DNA from: Branchipolynoe longqiensis | Lineage: Eukaryota > Annelida > Polychaeta > Phyllodocida > Polynoidae | Length of the DNA: 64,000 nt | Direction of reading: 5' to 3' | NCBI GenBank assembly: GCA_030323885.1 | Contig: CM059200.1 | Coordinates: 1,883,299 to 1,947,298, forward strand | In this document: positions 54,890-64,000 of the stretch, piece after piece | Numbering within the stretch: position 1 is the first letter of the stretch | Layout of the letters: each line of letters begins with the position of its first letter | Made by a program: the position numbers and the translations under genes | Notes under the pieces: generated by a model | Told to the model about the DNA's origin: nothing | What the model saw: only the letters and a program-made list of their open reading frames with translations | The model's database searches: none

Positions 54890-55215
54890 TATACCTACAT
54901 ATATACATCGTATATGCGGATGTAACCGAATTGCACCGTGCTGCCACCCAGGGGCTCCTGGGGGGCTCACAGGATAGTGTCCTGCACACCCACCAGGTGG
55001 GTCCAGGACCTCCCTACACCTGTTGTTGGTGGTCGCCTCAGTGTGTCACGACCACCCAGCGCATCCACACTGCCATTCAACACTTTTTTCTTTATCCTTC
55101 ATTTAATTTAGGTAGGGCATTTGAGGCCCACCCAGGAGCATTAGTATTCTCATACTATTGTCATTTCCTGTAAATAAATGATGTACCCACCAATACTGTG
55201 TTGCTGTGCTATTCT
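54890..55215 (+). mobile_element. Solo terminal unit of a Ngaro/PAT-like element
   Basis: CATCGTATATGCGGATGTAA and CACCGTGCTGCC.CCC.GG.GC resemble the A2 spacer at 42740 (CAGCGTATATGCGGGTGTAG; CACTGTGCTTCCCCC). The right part, AATAAATGATGTACCCACCA then CTGTGTTGCT, resembles B2 (AATAAATATTATCTACCATT; GTGTTGCTTC). No ORF lies inside or beside it. Confidence 0.55.
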
Positions 55216-55701
55216 TACAACAATTGTAATTATACATCCGCCAATGTCTAAATATCGGGAAATGTTACACTCCTTCATAATCTACTAATATGCCCTACCT
55301 AAGTCCTGCTCATCCACCTATTTACAATATAATGTAAACGGCCAGAAGACCAGTGCTGCTGGGCTAAAAAAATGTATGTTGTGATGAATAAACTGTTTTA
55401 CCAAAATAAACAAAAAGCAATTGCTCTTTCGAACTCAAATGCTCTTTGAACTATCCTAGCAATCCTGAGCATCTGGCCAGGTAGTGTCAAACCTAAATGG
55501 TTAGAGACTGTACTGATAGTGCTGCAGTTCGAACACAATAGCCTGCAGCATGGATGATCTTATGGCTTCAACTTATTTGGCCACACAGGCCAGCTATTTC
55601 AGCATTTTGTGATATTGTTTCATTGATTCCTTTCAGATGAACCACTGCTACATTACTTCTAACCTGTCAATGACTTGTATGTGCACCTTTTCTAATTACA
55701 G

Positions 55702-55788
55702 CATCGCCTTATGGGTCCCACAGTAAAAAACAACAAGCTAGGTCCAGGGAACCCGTGACTGTAGGAGAATTGAAGCAAATTTTGAGAA
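55702..55788 (+). CDS. Secreted small protein, exon 2
   Basis: An 87-base exon, exactly 29 codons, between the acceptor CCTTTTCTAATTACAG and the donor GAGAA|GTAAGTTTG, both close to consensus. Joined in phase 1 to exon 1 it encodes (A)SPYGSHSKKQQARSREP followed by VTVGELKQILR, open throughout, and it leaves phase 1 for exon 3. The first half is basic and polar and follows directly after the predicted signal cleavage. KK at residues 26-27 could be a dibasic processing site, but there is no amidation signal. The second half begins a helix that continues in exon 3. No cysteine. Family unrecognised. Confidence 0.7.
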
Positions 55789-56378
55789 GTAAGTTTGATG
55801 TAATTCATGAATGCAGAGACAGAGCTGTATATGGTCATTGTTAGCAGTAAATCATGAACAGGTCAAGTATATATAACAATTATCAATGAGTGCTGGTGGG
55901 AACGCTAACAGGATCCCTCTCGAGTGTTAATTGTTGGTTGTCTGATGATGAAATGGGTGGGACTCAAACGTCCCAACCCACTAATCCAATTTTATTTAAA
56001 TCTTTTGAATTTTGTCTTAGTAATAACTTAGGTTTTCTTGCTTCTTGTTTCTGGCTTGTAACTGTTTGTAGATTTCAAACAGTCCAACATCCAGCTTTTA
56101 CTATGCTTTGTGTTAGTCCATTTAAACATCATCCGTTTTTCTAGGTCACATTATTTTTTTAGTAGTTTCTTAAACACTGCTGCATTGTCTGCATTTTGTG
56201 TTGCAGCTGGCAGTTTATTTCAAATACTGGCTCTGATGTTAGCTACACCACGATTGTATGCACTGCATTTTGATTTAACCATAAGTTGTTGGCTTGACTT
56301 TGTCAAGGATCGAATCCCTGACCGCCTGTGTGTGAAGCAGGAGCTCTACTCACCATACTGGATTTGTTCTTGCTTCAG

Positions 56379-56578
56379 ATGGTCTTGTCAGCAATATGAT
56401 ACACATACTTATTAAATCAATGCAAGACATGGATGAACCAACATCAGTTGAACCCTACATGAAAGGCATGTTCATGAAGCTGAGGGAACATCTTAAGGAA
56501 ATCGAAAGTTTGAAATCTATTACTTTTGAAGCAGGAGAAGTACATGGAAAACCTGAATGGGCCAAGTGTGAGTACTGA
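56379..56578 (+). CDS. Secreted small protein, exon 3
   Basis: The acceptor GTTCTTGCTTCAG precedes a frame that, in phase 1 from exon 2, opens with NGLVSNMIHILIKSMQDMD and continues without a stop through MKGMFMKLREHLKEIESLK to HGKPEWAK. A strong donor GTGAGT starts at 56568, making a 189-base exon (63 codons, phase kept). If this donor is ignored, the frame adds CEY and stops at 56578, giving a 113-residue precursor. The content is helix-forming (Leu, Met, Lys, Glu) and has no cysteine in the spliced form. It suggests a small helical secreted protein or peptide precursor; I do not know the family. Confidence 0.7.
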
Positions 56579-56689
56579 GATCTTTACATTATAAAATCCT
56601 GCATAGGTAATCAAACAATTAACCAATCCCAGAACTAACAAGCTGACAGGGTAGGGTGACATTTCAGGAGGGTGGTAGTCATTGGTCTG

Positions 56690-56997
56690 GTTGGTTGTTC
56701 GAGTTTTACCTCCTGGCAACATCTGAGATCATATCAGCATGGGTATACCGACTTGTGACAGTGTGCACTCATAGCGACTTTATACTGACCACTGTGAGAC
56801 CATGCCACCAGCACCATGACCTGATATCCCACTCAGTCACGTTATCCTGACACTGAGCCAACCAGCCCTTGTCCTATCCTAATAATGTCGAGCACCTGGC
56901 TAGGAAGCGACAAGTATCAATTTGGTTTTACTGGACCATGGTTCTACCGATATGGAAGATGGATGATCAACTCATTTGGCCATCCCGTCTGGTCAGT
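56690..56997 (-). mobile_element. SINE family I (intron 3)
   Basis: The tail complement (ACCTCCTGGCAACATCTGAG), body, and a head ending TCATTTGGCCATCCCGTCTG with part of the T-arm deleted. Confidence 0.8.
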
Positions 56998-57055
56998 CAT
57001 TGGTTTTGTCTGGGGCGCAAAATACTCTGAGCCCGGCCCTGAGGAAAGTTCTGGT

Positions 57056-57318
57056 TTCACAGTTGACATATACTCCCATTCATAAATGAATCAATTATTA
57101 ATATTAAAAAAGTAACTTATATTTCTAGTATCCGCTTTAAAATGCATCGATCTTTATTTTCTCAACAGAGGTATACAAGTAAAAGGTTCACAGTTGAGAT
57201 ATACTCTCGTTCATAAATGAATCGATTATTAAAATTTAAAAAAGTGACTTTTATTTCTAGTGTCCTCTTTAAAATGCATCAATCTTTTTTTTCTTAACAG
57301 AGGTATACAATTAAAAGG
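57056..57318. repeat. 131 bp tandem duplication carrying a splice acceptor
   Basis: Copies 57056-57186 and 57187-57318 each end in TTTTCT(C/T)AACAGAGGTATA then CAA(G/T)TAAAAGG. Both keep a polypyrimidine tract and acceptor (57168 and 57300). Confidence 0.85.
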
Positions 57319-57545
57319 AAAAACCGACACGTCATTACGACAAGAGGAATGGCAAAGGCCATCAGAGACAATGGAAACGCATTCTAAGAAAACACACAGC
57401 AATTACCCACCAGCTCAAAGAACAGGAACTGCAAATCATTCAGAAATACAAAGCCTGAGCGCTGTTCTCTGCGGGCTTCATGTCTAATTATAAATTAATT
57501 CTCACATTTGAGATTATTATTAATAAATGAGTTGAAATCACCAAA
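57301..57545 (+). CDS. Secreted small protein, candidate last exon (frame uncertain)
   Basis: After the acceptor at 57300, joining to the phase-1 donor of exon 3 makes T|AG, an immediate stop, so this exon would be all 3' UTR and the protein 110 residues. Use of the next AG (exon start 57303) would give T|GT and an open frame of 61 residues to the TAA at 57485, starting CIQLKGKTDTSLRQEEW. A third frame, not reachable from a good acceptor, reads HQRQWKRILRKHTAITHQL with helix-like character. AATAAA at 57522-57527 supports a transcript end near 57545. Confidence 0.45.
57522..57527 (+). terminator. Polyadenylation signal of the secreted-protein gene
   Basis: AATAAA follows the candidate last exon and precedes a GT/T-rich region (TTTGTTCCACTTCC). 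MITE T1 begins about 60 bases later. Confidence 0.5.
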
Positions 57546-57587
57546 TTTGTTCCACTTCCATTATTGTATTTCATTTGATTTTAATTT

Positions 57588-57933
57588 AAAGTTGAATCGT
57601 CCGATGGTTTTGAGTTTCTATCATTTTTCTAAGATACATTTATTAATTTGATTGTTATAATCTACCTAACTTCAGTTTGAAGTAACTTTTATTTTAAATG
57701 GATAACTTTTGAGATATTTGAAGTGCAAATATGCCAAAACTCTTTATATGCCATGGGCTTATACAATAACAGGTTCTATTAAATTGACTCAGTATTAATA
57801 CCCTTCTACCTCACAATAAATGCTTAATATGTTAATAAGTGTATCAGTAGCAAAGTTAGCTATATCGAATCAAATCTAGGTGAGTGTTCTGGTTTTGAAA
57901 ATGTGATGCTTCATTGGACTATGTAGCTTTATT
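57588..57933 (+). mobile_element. MITE family T1, full copy
   Basis: Left end TTTAAAGTTGAATCGTCCGA and right end CATTGGACTATGTAGCTTTA, with body blocks CAGTTTGAAGTAACTTTTAT and AACAGGTTCTATTAAATTGA. Confidence 0.85.
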
Positions 57934-57997
57934 CTTTGCATACAATATGACAGGATGGGTTTGGTCAACATCCCCTCTAAGAAGGTGGTCTTCTAGC

Positions 57998-58034
57998 ATG
58001 TACAGTGAAAGCTCGTTATAATGGGTTTCACTGT
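57998..58034. mobile_element. Tiny pogo-like inverted repeat
   Basis: TACAGTGAAA and TTTCACTGTA, joined by GCTCGTTATAATGGG, form the two ends of a CAGT-type MITE with nearly all of the interior lost. Confidence 0.5.
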
Positions 58035-58094
58035 ATTTACAAATGAGTTTCAACAGAGCAACATGATGGAGCATCTTTGAACTGGGATACCCTT

Positions 58095-58350
58095 CACTCC
58101 TCAAGCCGCCATCAGCTCAACCAGTGGTCCACAACTGGTTCATCAAAGGCTGTGGTATATGCTGTCCTGTGGGAAAGTGCATATTAAAGGCCCCTCGCTG
58201 CTTATTGGAAAAAGTAGCCTATGTGGTGGCAGCAGGATTCCTACAAAGAAATATGTCAGAATGACCATGTTTGACTTCCAAGAGCCAACGATAAAATCAT
58301 GTGCTCTAGAGGTGTCATTAAATGAAACACACACTCCTTTTTTTGTTCCT
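58095..58350 (+). mobile_element. SINE family III, 5' truncated
   Basis: CCAGTGGTCCACAACTGGTT, GGGAAAGTGCATATTAAAGG, GACCATGTTTGACTTCCAAG and a tail GTGCTCTAGAGGTGTCATTA then AATGAAACAC. Confidence 0.8.
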
Positions 58351-58924
58351 ACGTAGAAGAGAATACCAAGTCAATTTAATAGAACCTATTACGTTATGCT
58401 TAAACTTCTTGGGCTAGCTTGGCTCTCTCCCTCTATTCCTCACATGCTATTCTATGGATGCCTTAATTATGGCAAACAAAAAACAATAAAAAACTTGTTA
58501 CGGACAGGGTAAATAAACCATCACACACACAAAAAAAGATTTGCTTATCTACAGCACAAAATCAAGAGCGAAGATATTAAAATCCCATTTACTGACTCAA
58601 CGATTCTTGAACTACCACCCAAACCCCTGCTTACAAAATGCAATACAGTGTATTATATAAAGGTGCCTCTGATCATATCGAACTAGGACAAAGACTTTCA
58701 AAAGGGGTATTAGTATTCCATTTCAGTTTTCTGACTCAAAAATTCTAACCTAGCTCTGAAAAACACAGTGCATATAATCATAACATTATTTGATGTAATT
58801 CATGTTGCTTACTTGTTGCATCATTTCTACTTTAAGTACACTTTATATAACTACCTTTATGTAAATATCTGTAGGACTTACAGCAGAAAGACCAGTGTCA
58901 CAGCGTTGAGAAATCAAATATTGT
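58351..58924. other. No gene seen
   Basis: AT-rich, with the small repeat at 58503-58532 (see 48746-49245) and a tail fragment (GAAAGACCAGTGTCACAGCG) near 58888. Confidence 0.4.
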
Positions 58925-59175
58925 CGTGCCGGTGATTACAATGGTAAATATTGTGCCTAGAGCAGGAATCAAACTCGTATCTCTTGCATTGTGAGCCAGT
59001 GTGTTGACCATTACACCACCTAGGCTCCCTGATTTCACTACCTTACCCATGCCTCCCTGTCTATGCAGCTCCTTGCCTGAGAAGTCAGAGCAGACTACTA
59101 CACTCGTCCCCCTGTAATTGTAACCTTTGTAAATGGTCATTTAATGCTTGCACTTACTTACATACAGGCAATGCA
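58925..59175 (-). mobile_element. SINE family II
   Basis: GGTAAATATTGTGCCTAGAG, CATTACACCACCTAGGCTCC and CTACACTCGTCCCCCTGTAA are the complement of the family II head and leader. The 21 bp array starts just beyond. Confidence 0.75.
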
Positions 59176-59229
59176 CTTATGCTTACATACACAGGGTAGG
59201 TTCACCAATCATACAACGGTTAAATTGTA

Positions 59230-61975
59230 ACTGTCTCCCAACTACCAATAACCAGCTTCCAACTCCCTGTAACCAGCTCCCAACTACCCATAACCAGCTT
59301 CCAAATCCCTGTAACCAATTCCCACCCCCTGCTAACCAGCTCCCAATTGTAGGAACCAGCTCCTAACACTGCTTAACCAGCTTCCAACTCCCGGTAACCA
59401 GCTCCCAACTATGGTGACCAGCTTCCCCAACTCCCCATAACCAGCTCACAACAACATGTGCACAACTCCCTATAACCAGCTCCCAAAAACCAACTCCTGA
59501 CTCCCAGTAACCAGCTACCAACTACGTATAATCAGTTCGCACCCCCATGGTAACCAGCTCCCAACTCCCGGAAACCAGCTCCCAACTACCCATTACCAGC
59601 TTCCAACTCCCTGTAACCAGCTCCCACACCCTGGTAACCAGCTCCCAATTGTAGTAACCAGCTCCTAACTCTGCTTAACCAGCTCCCAACTCCCGGTAAC
59701 CAGCTCCCAACTATGGTGACCAGCTTCCTACTCCCAATACCAGCTCACAACAACCAGCTCACAACCCTCTATAACCAGCTTCCAACAACCAACTCCCGAC
59801 TCCCAGGAACCAGCTACCAACTCCCTATAATCAGCTCCCATCCCCATGGTAACCAGCTCCCAACTCCCCATAACCAGCTCCCAACTGCCTCTAATCAGCT
59901 CCAACTTCCCATAACCAGCTCCCAAACAACCAGCTCCGAACTCCCTGTAACTAGCTCCGAACTCCTGCTAACCAGCTCGCAACTGCCTCTAACCAGCTCC
60001 CAGCTGCCTCTAACCAGCTGCCAGCTACCAGCTGCCTCTAACCATCTCCCAACTCCATATAGCCAGCACCCAAACAACCAGCTACCAACTCTCAGTAACA
60101 TCTCCCAACTACCTGTAACCAGCTCCCTGTAGCCAGCTGCTAACTCCTGGTAACCAGCTCCCAACTCCATGTAACCAGCTCCCAAATCCCTGTAACCAGC
60201 TCCCAAATCCATGTAGCCAGTGTCTATTACTCGGTAACCAGCCCCCAACTGCCTCTAACCATCTCCCAACTCCAGTAACCAGTAAACAAGTCCCAACTCC
60301 CGGAAACCAGCTCCCAACTCCCGGTAACCAGCCCCCAACTCCTGGTAACCAGTGTCCACCTCCCTTTAACCAGCTCCCACCTCCCGGTAACCAGTTCCCA
60401 ACTCCATGTAACCAGCTCCCTATAAACAGCTCCCAACTCCCTGTATCCAGGTCCCAACTCCATGTAACCAGCCCCCATCTCCCGGTAACCAGCTCCCAAA
60501 TCCCTGTAACCAGCTCCCAACTCCCGGCAATCAGCTCCCAACTCCCGGTAACCAGCTCCCAACTGCCTATAAACAGCTCCCACCTCCCTGTATCCAGCTC
60601 CCAACTCCATGGAACCAGCTCCCAACTCCCGGCAATCAGCTCCCAACTCCTGGTAACCAGCTCCCAACTGCCTATAAGCAGCTCCCAAATCCCGGTACCC
60701 AGCTCCCACCTTCTGGTAACCAGCTCCCCACTCCATGTAACCAGCTCCTAACTCCAAATAACCAGCTCCCAACTCCCTGTGACCAGCTCCCAACTCCTTG
60801 TAGCCAGTTGCTAACTCTCGGTAACCAGCTCCCAACTCAATGTAACCAGCTCCCAACTCCATGTAGCCAGTGCCCATTACTCAGTAACCAGCTTCGAACT
60901 TCCTCTAACCAGCTCCCAACTCCCAGTAACCAGCAAACAGGTCCCAACTCCCGGCAACCAGCTCCCAACGCCATGTAACCAGCTCCCAACTCCATGTAAC
61001 CAGCTCCCAAATCCATGTAGCCAGTGCCCATTACTCAGTAACCAGCTCCCAACTCCCAGTAGCCAGCAAACAGGTCCTAACTCCCGGCAACCAGCTCCCA
61101 ACTCCTTTTAACCATCTCCCATCTCCAGGGAACCAGCTCCCAACTCCCTGTAACCAGCGCCCCCTACTGGTAACCAGCTCCCAAAATCCTGTAACCACCT
61201 CCCACCTCCCTGTAACCAGCTCCCAACTCCATGTAATCAGCTCCCAACTCCCTGTAACCAGCTCCCATTTCCAGGTAACCAGATCCCAACTCCCTGTAAC
61301 CAGATCCCAACTCCCTGTAACCAGCTCCCACCTCCCTGTATCCAGCTTCCAACTCCATTTAACCAGCTCCCACCTCCTGGTAACCAGCTCCCCACTCCCT
61401 GTGACCAGCTCCCAACTCCATGTAACCAGCTCCCAACTCCATGTAACCAGCTCCCCACTCCATGTAACCAACTGCCACCTCCATGTAACCAGCTCCCAAG
61501 TTCATGTAGCCAGCTCCCCACTCTCTGTATCCAGCTCCCAACTCCCAGTAACCAGCTCCCCACTCCATGTGACCAGCTCCCAACTCCCTGTAACCAGCTC
61601 CCAACTCCCTGTAACGAGCTCCCACCTCCCGGTAACCAGCTACCCACTCCATGTGACCAGCTCCCAACTCCCTGTAACCAGCTCCCACCTCCCGGTAACC
61701 AGCGCCCCACTCCATGTAACCAGCTCCCAACTCCATCTAACCAGCTACCCACTCCCTGTGACCAGCTCCCACCTCCCTGTAACCAGCTCCCACCTCCCGG
61801 TAACCAGCTACCCACTCCCTGTGACCAGCTCCCAACTCCCTGTAACCAGCTCCCAACTCCCTGTAACCAGCTCCCACCTCCCGGTAACCAGCTACCCACT
61901 CCCTGTGACCAGCTCCCAACTCCCTGTAACCAGCTCCCACCTCCCGGTAACCAGGTCCCAACTCCCTGTAACCAT
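59230..61975. repeat. 21 bp array, TAACCAGCTCCCAACTCCCTG, about 2.7 kb
   Basis: Around 130 units with ATGTAACC, CCGGTAACC and CTGTGACC variants in higher-order groups. 21 is seven codons, so heptapeptide ORFs run in several frames: VTSSQLP on +, ELGAGYR or GVGSWLQ on minus, up to 292 codons. These look like fibrous repeat proteins but have no start, signal or splice support, and open frames in three phases argue against coding. Confidence 0.95.
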
Positions 61976-62035
61976 GACGACCAATATGCGAGTGGTTTAT
62001 TTTGGGACCACGGCCAACACGAAGGGTTCACTGAC

Positions 62036-62062
62036 ATATAGTGATATAGTGATATAGTGATT
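62036..62062 (-). repeat. 8 bp tail repeat of the CR1-like LINE
   Basis: ATAGTGAT is repeated three times about 80 bases beyond the RT stop codon. Short 8-mer 3' repeats are typical of CR1-clade elements. Confidence 0.65.
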
Positions 62063-62139
62063 GGTAGACAGGAAGTGTGAACACTTATTTGTCTCTCATT
62101 TTTGCTTGAGTGCAAGTAATTAGCAGCACAAGGAATAAA

Positions 62140-63354
62140 TTAGTAGCATGTGGTGAATAAGTGGTCAAATTTCCCTATATCATCAGCCCATGCTTTTTCT
62201 AATCGGTTCTTGAATGAATTTATTGAGCCGGCATCTATAACATTTTGTGGGAGACTATTCCAAATATTTATGATCCTGTTTGAGAAACTGTGTTGCCTTA
62301 ATTTTGAAACGGCTCTGGGTTTTACTAGTTTGAGAGTATGGCCCCGGCTGCCTTCTCTTTTATTCAAGGTGAAAAATTGGTTCATATCTATTTCATCAAA
62401 ACCTTTCATAATTTTAAATACTTCAATTATGTCACTTCTTTTCCTTCTGTAGGAAAGAGTAGGAAGTTTCAATTTCCTGAGCCTTTGTTCATAGGGTAAG
62501 TCCTTTATAACTGCAACTAGTTTCGTTGCACGTCTCTGAACCTTTTCGATCTCCAGAATATCTTTCCGAAAAATTGGGCTCCAAATTTGTGGACAGTATT
62601 CCAAAATTGGCCTAACAAGAGACTTAAATAGAATGAGAAAATTGTTCTTGTTGAGGCGATGGAAGGTTCTTTTAATTATTCCTACTCTCTGGTTAGCATT
62701 TGAGATGATAGTCCTCATGTGTTTCTGAAAGGAGAGTTGGGAGTCGAAGGTTACACCCAAGTCCTTTTCATAGCTATCTTGTTGCAGGACAGTGTTCTGC
62801 ATAATATAGGCGTAATGAGGATTATTTTTCCCGTAATGAATAATTTTGCACTTCTTTTCATTGAAGGGCAATTGCCATTTCTCAGACCATTGTGAGAGTT
62901 TCAGAATATCCTCTTGTAAGAGATTTTTATCTCTTACGTCTTTTATTGCTCGAAAGACCTTTGTGTCATCCGCAAATATTTTTAGGTTTGATGAGACACT
63001 GCCTGGCAGGTCATTTATAAATATTATAAATAATATTGGTCCCAGCACACTTCCCTGAGGTATTCCTGAGGTGACATTCTTAAAGGAAGATTTTTTATTA
63101 CCTACAACTACCCTTTGCTTTCTCTCAGACAGGAAGTCCTGTATCCATTCAGAAATTGATCCGGATATTCCCAGAGCTTTGACTTTGTTTAATAGTCTTT
63201 TGTGGGGCACACTATCAAAGGCTTTGGAGAAGTCCAGATAGACGGTGTCCCATGCCAGGCCATGATCCAGCCAGTCAGTCCAAATTTCCATCACTTCTAG
63301 TAGTTGTGACAGACAAGATTTTCCTCCAGTGAATCCGTGTTGGTCTGGGGTCAA
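62140..63354 (-). CDS. CR1-like non-LTR retrotransposon reverse transcriptase, 5' truncated but open
   Basis: 404 open codons, no frameshift. Residues 3-13 (PDQHGFTGGKS) begin within the RT fingers. LDFSKAFDSVPH (40-51) has the motif A Asp41. GIPQGSVLGP (97-106) is motif B. IFADD (126-130) holds the catalytic Asp pair. EKDLGVTFDSQLSF (196-209) is the conserved (D)LGV.(F/I)D block. The C-terminus has the typical SFSNRIINIWNSLP (356-369) and NSFKNRLEKAW (379-389). The first residue drawn as Met is a TTG, and an in-frame TGA lies just upstream (63361-63363). The endonuclease and RT start are absent: a 5'-truncated insertion, as is usual for target-primed reverse transcription. The open frame suggests a young copy. 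It would copy element RNA at a nicked chromosomal site. Confidence 0.93.
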   Translation of the reverse strand: MTPDQHGFTGGKSCLSQLLEVMEIWTDWLDHGLAWDTVYLDFSKAFDSVPHKRLLNKVKALGISGSISEWIQDFLSERKQRVVVGNKKSSFKNVTSGIPQGSVLGPILFIIFINDLPGSVSSNLKIFADDTKVFRAIKDVRDKNLLQEDILKLSQWSEKWQLPFNEKKCKIIHYGKNNPHYAYIMQNTVLQQDSYEKDLGVTFDSQLSFQKHMRTIISNANQRVGIIKRTFHRLNKNNFLILFKSLVRPILEYCPQIWSPIFRKDILEIEKVQRRATKLVAVIKDLPYEQRLRKLKLPTLSYRRKRSDIIEVFKIMKGFDEIDMNQFFTLNKREGSRGHTLKLVKPRAVSKLRQHSFSNRIINIWNSLPQNVIDAGSINSFKNRLEKAWADDIGKFDHLFTTCY

Positions 63355-63360
63355 GGTGGA

Positions 63361-63860
63361 TCAGTCCACTGCGTGACCCCGCACTGTCTTCATACCTTTC
63401 CTCTTCCCTTTTAATAATAGGAGATACATCGAGATAGTTACACGATTTTACACTTTATTATTTGACGTTTGATATTGGAACATGTGTTTGGGGTCTGGTT
63501 TAGAACAGTTCTATAGTTGAACAACTTGTAATTGTGTCCTGACCTTGTCAGCTTACAGAGTAATATAATGTCTATACTATTGTAATGGCCCATGGCCCTC
63601 CGACTCTCACTTGCATGCTCACACATGGAAGAACACCAAGATTCAATCAGTGTACGCTTCAATCTGGTTTATTGAACCATCTGCTCTCCGCTGCGTCAGT
63701 AGTTATCTGACCCACCCCCTGACTCACCAGATCCCACATCGACTCTATAGGTGTGTGTGTAAATGAGATGACGTCATAAAGAGAGGGTGCCGGCGGTTCA
63801 GGGCCCTGGACGTGGAATAAAGCATTCAGTATCCAGAAGTCTAAGTGTTCAGAATATTAT
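63361..63860. other. No gene seen
   Basis: Flank of the LINE. CATGGAATAAAGCATTCAGT-like sequence near 63811-63832 includes an AATAAA, but no coding region is associated with it. An ATT microsatellite lies at 63855-63872. Confidence 0.35.
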
Positions 63861-63872
63861 TATTATTATTAT

Positions 63873-64000
63873 CCTCTTCTTTGATGAAGGCTTGTGGTAG
63901 CCTATACAAAGCTTGTAGCTCTCAGCTCTAATGGTATGCAGCCTCAAAATCGTACAAGCCCTGTCCAGCGCATTCTTGAATTGATTCATGGTAGCTGCTT
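63873..64000 (-). mobile_element. LINE RT C-terminal fragment running off the window
   Basis: The minus strand from 64000 encodes TMNQFKNALDRACTILRLHT, resembling the (I/V)NSFKNRLDK.W end of CR1-type RT ORFs, then about 20 more residues and a stop near 63850. It is short and at the edge, so the family is uncertain. Confidence 0.4.

Noticed and set aside
61237..62115. 292-codon minus-strand ORF with GVGSWLQ heptads
   Set aside because: It follows the 21 bp array and alternative frames are equally open.

Overview
The window is eukaryotic nuclear DNA from an animal, most likely a marine mollusc. It is gene-poor and packed with dispersed repeats and long tandem arrays. There are no operons, ribosome binding sites, rRNA genes, CRISPR arrays or convincing functional tRNA genes. 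The mollusc call rests on two tRNA-derived SINE families whose 3' ends look like those I know from gastropod and bivalve DNA: one ends in a 'TTAGATGTTGCTAGGACGTAAAAC' type tail, the other in 'GTGCTCTAG..GTCGTTAAATAAAAC'. It is an inference and was not searched.

The one host gene I can support is on the + strand at about 47.58-57.54 kb. A TATA box and a strong start context lead to an 18-residue signal-peptide exon (47635-47689). A phase-1 exon follows at 55702-55788, then a second at 56379-56567, then a poorly resolved last exon with AATAAA at 57522. All three coding exons join in phase 1 and give an open frame for a small secreted, cysteine-free, helix-rich protein of 110-113 residues, or about 171 with an alternative last exon. 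I do not recognise the family. Intron 1 (about 8 kb) has two duplicated splice acceptors close to exon 1 and another in a duplicated block at 53.0-53.6 kb. All three are in the phase used by the real exon 2. Intron 1 also carries a GC-rich retroelement (50.15-52.47 kb) with a DIRS-type gag-like zinc-finger ORF.

The clearest mobile element is a degenerate tyrosine-recombinase retrotransposon at 36.87-43.06 kb. It has a gag zinc finger, reverse transcriptase, RNase H and tyrosine recombinase, and it ends in a repeat-spacer-repeat arrangement like the B1-A2-B2 split direct repeats of the Ngaro/PAT group. Between its RT and RNase H lies a 2.3 kb terminal-inverted-repeat transposon. That transposon holds a GTTG-rich array, which in turn holds a LINE fragment. 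A 404-codon intact CR1-like reverse transcriptase ORF lies at 62140-63354 on the minus strand.

The rest is layered repeats. There are about 25 copies or fragments of SINE family I (two tail types), five copies of SINE family II (Glu/Gly-like tRNA head) and four of family III. A roughly 345 bp MITE family recurs, as do TTAA-type MITEs and a pogo-like MITE. A 443 bp element has a clean 9 bp target duplication, and a foldback element carries two near-perfect hairpins. Tandem arrays have unit sizes of 11, 12, 21, 24, 54, 61, 80, 106, 109 and 131 bp. Many of the long open frames in the window are simply stop-free tandem repeats and are not genes.
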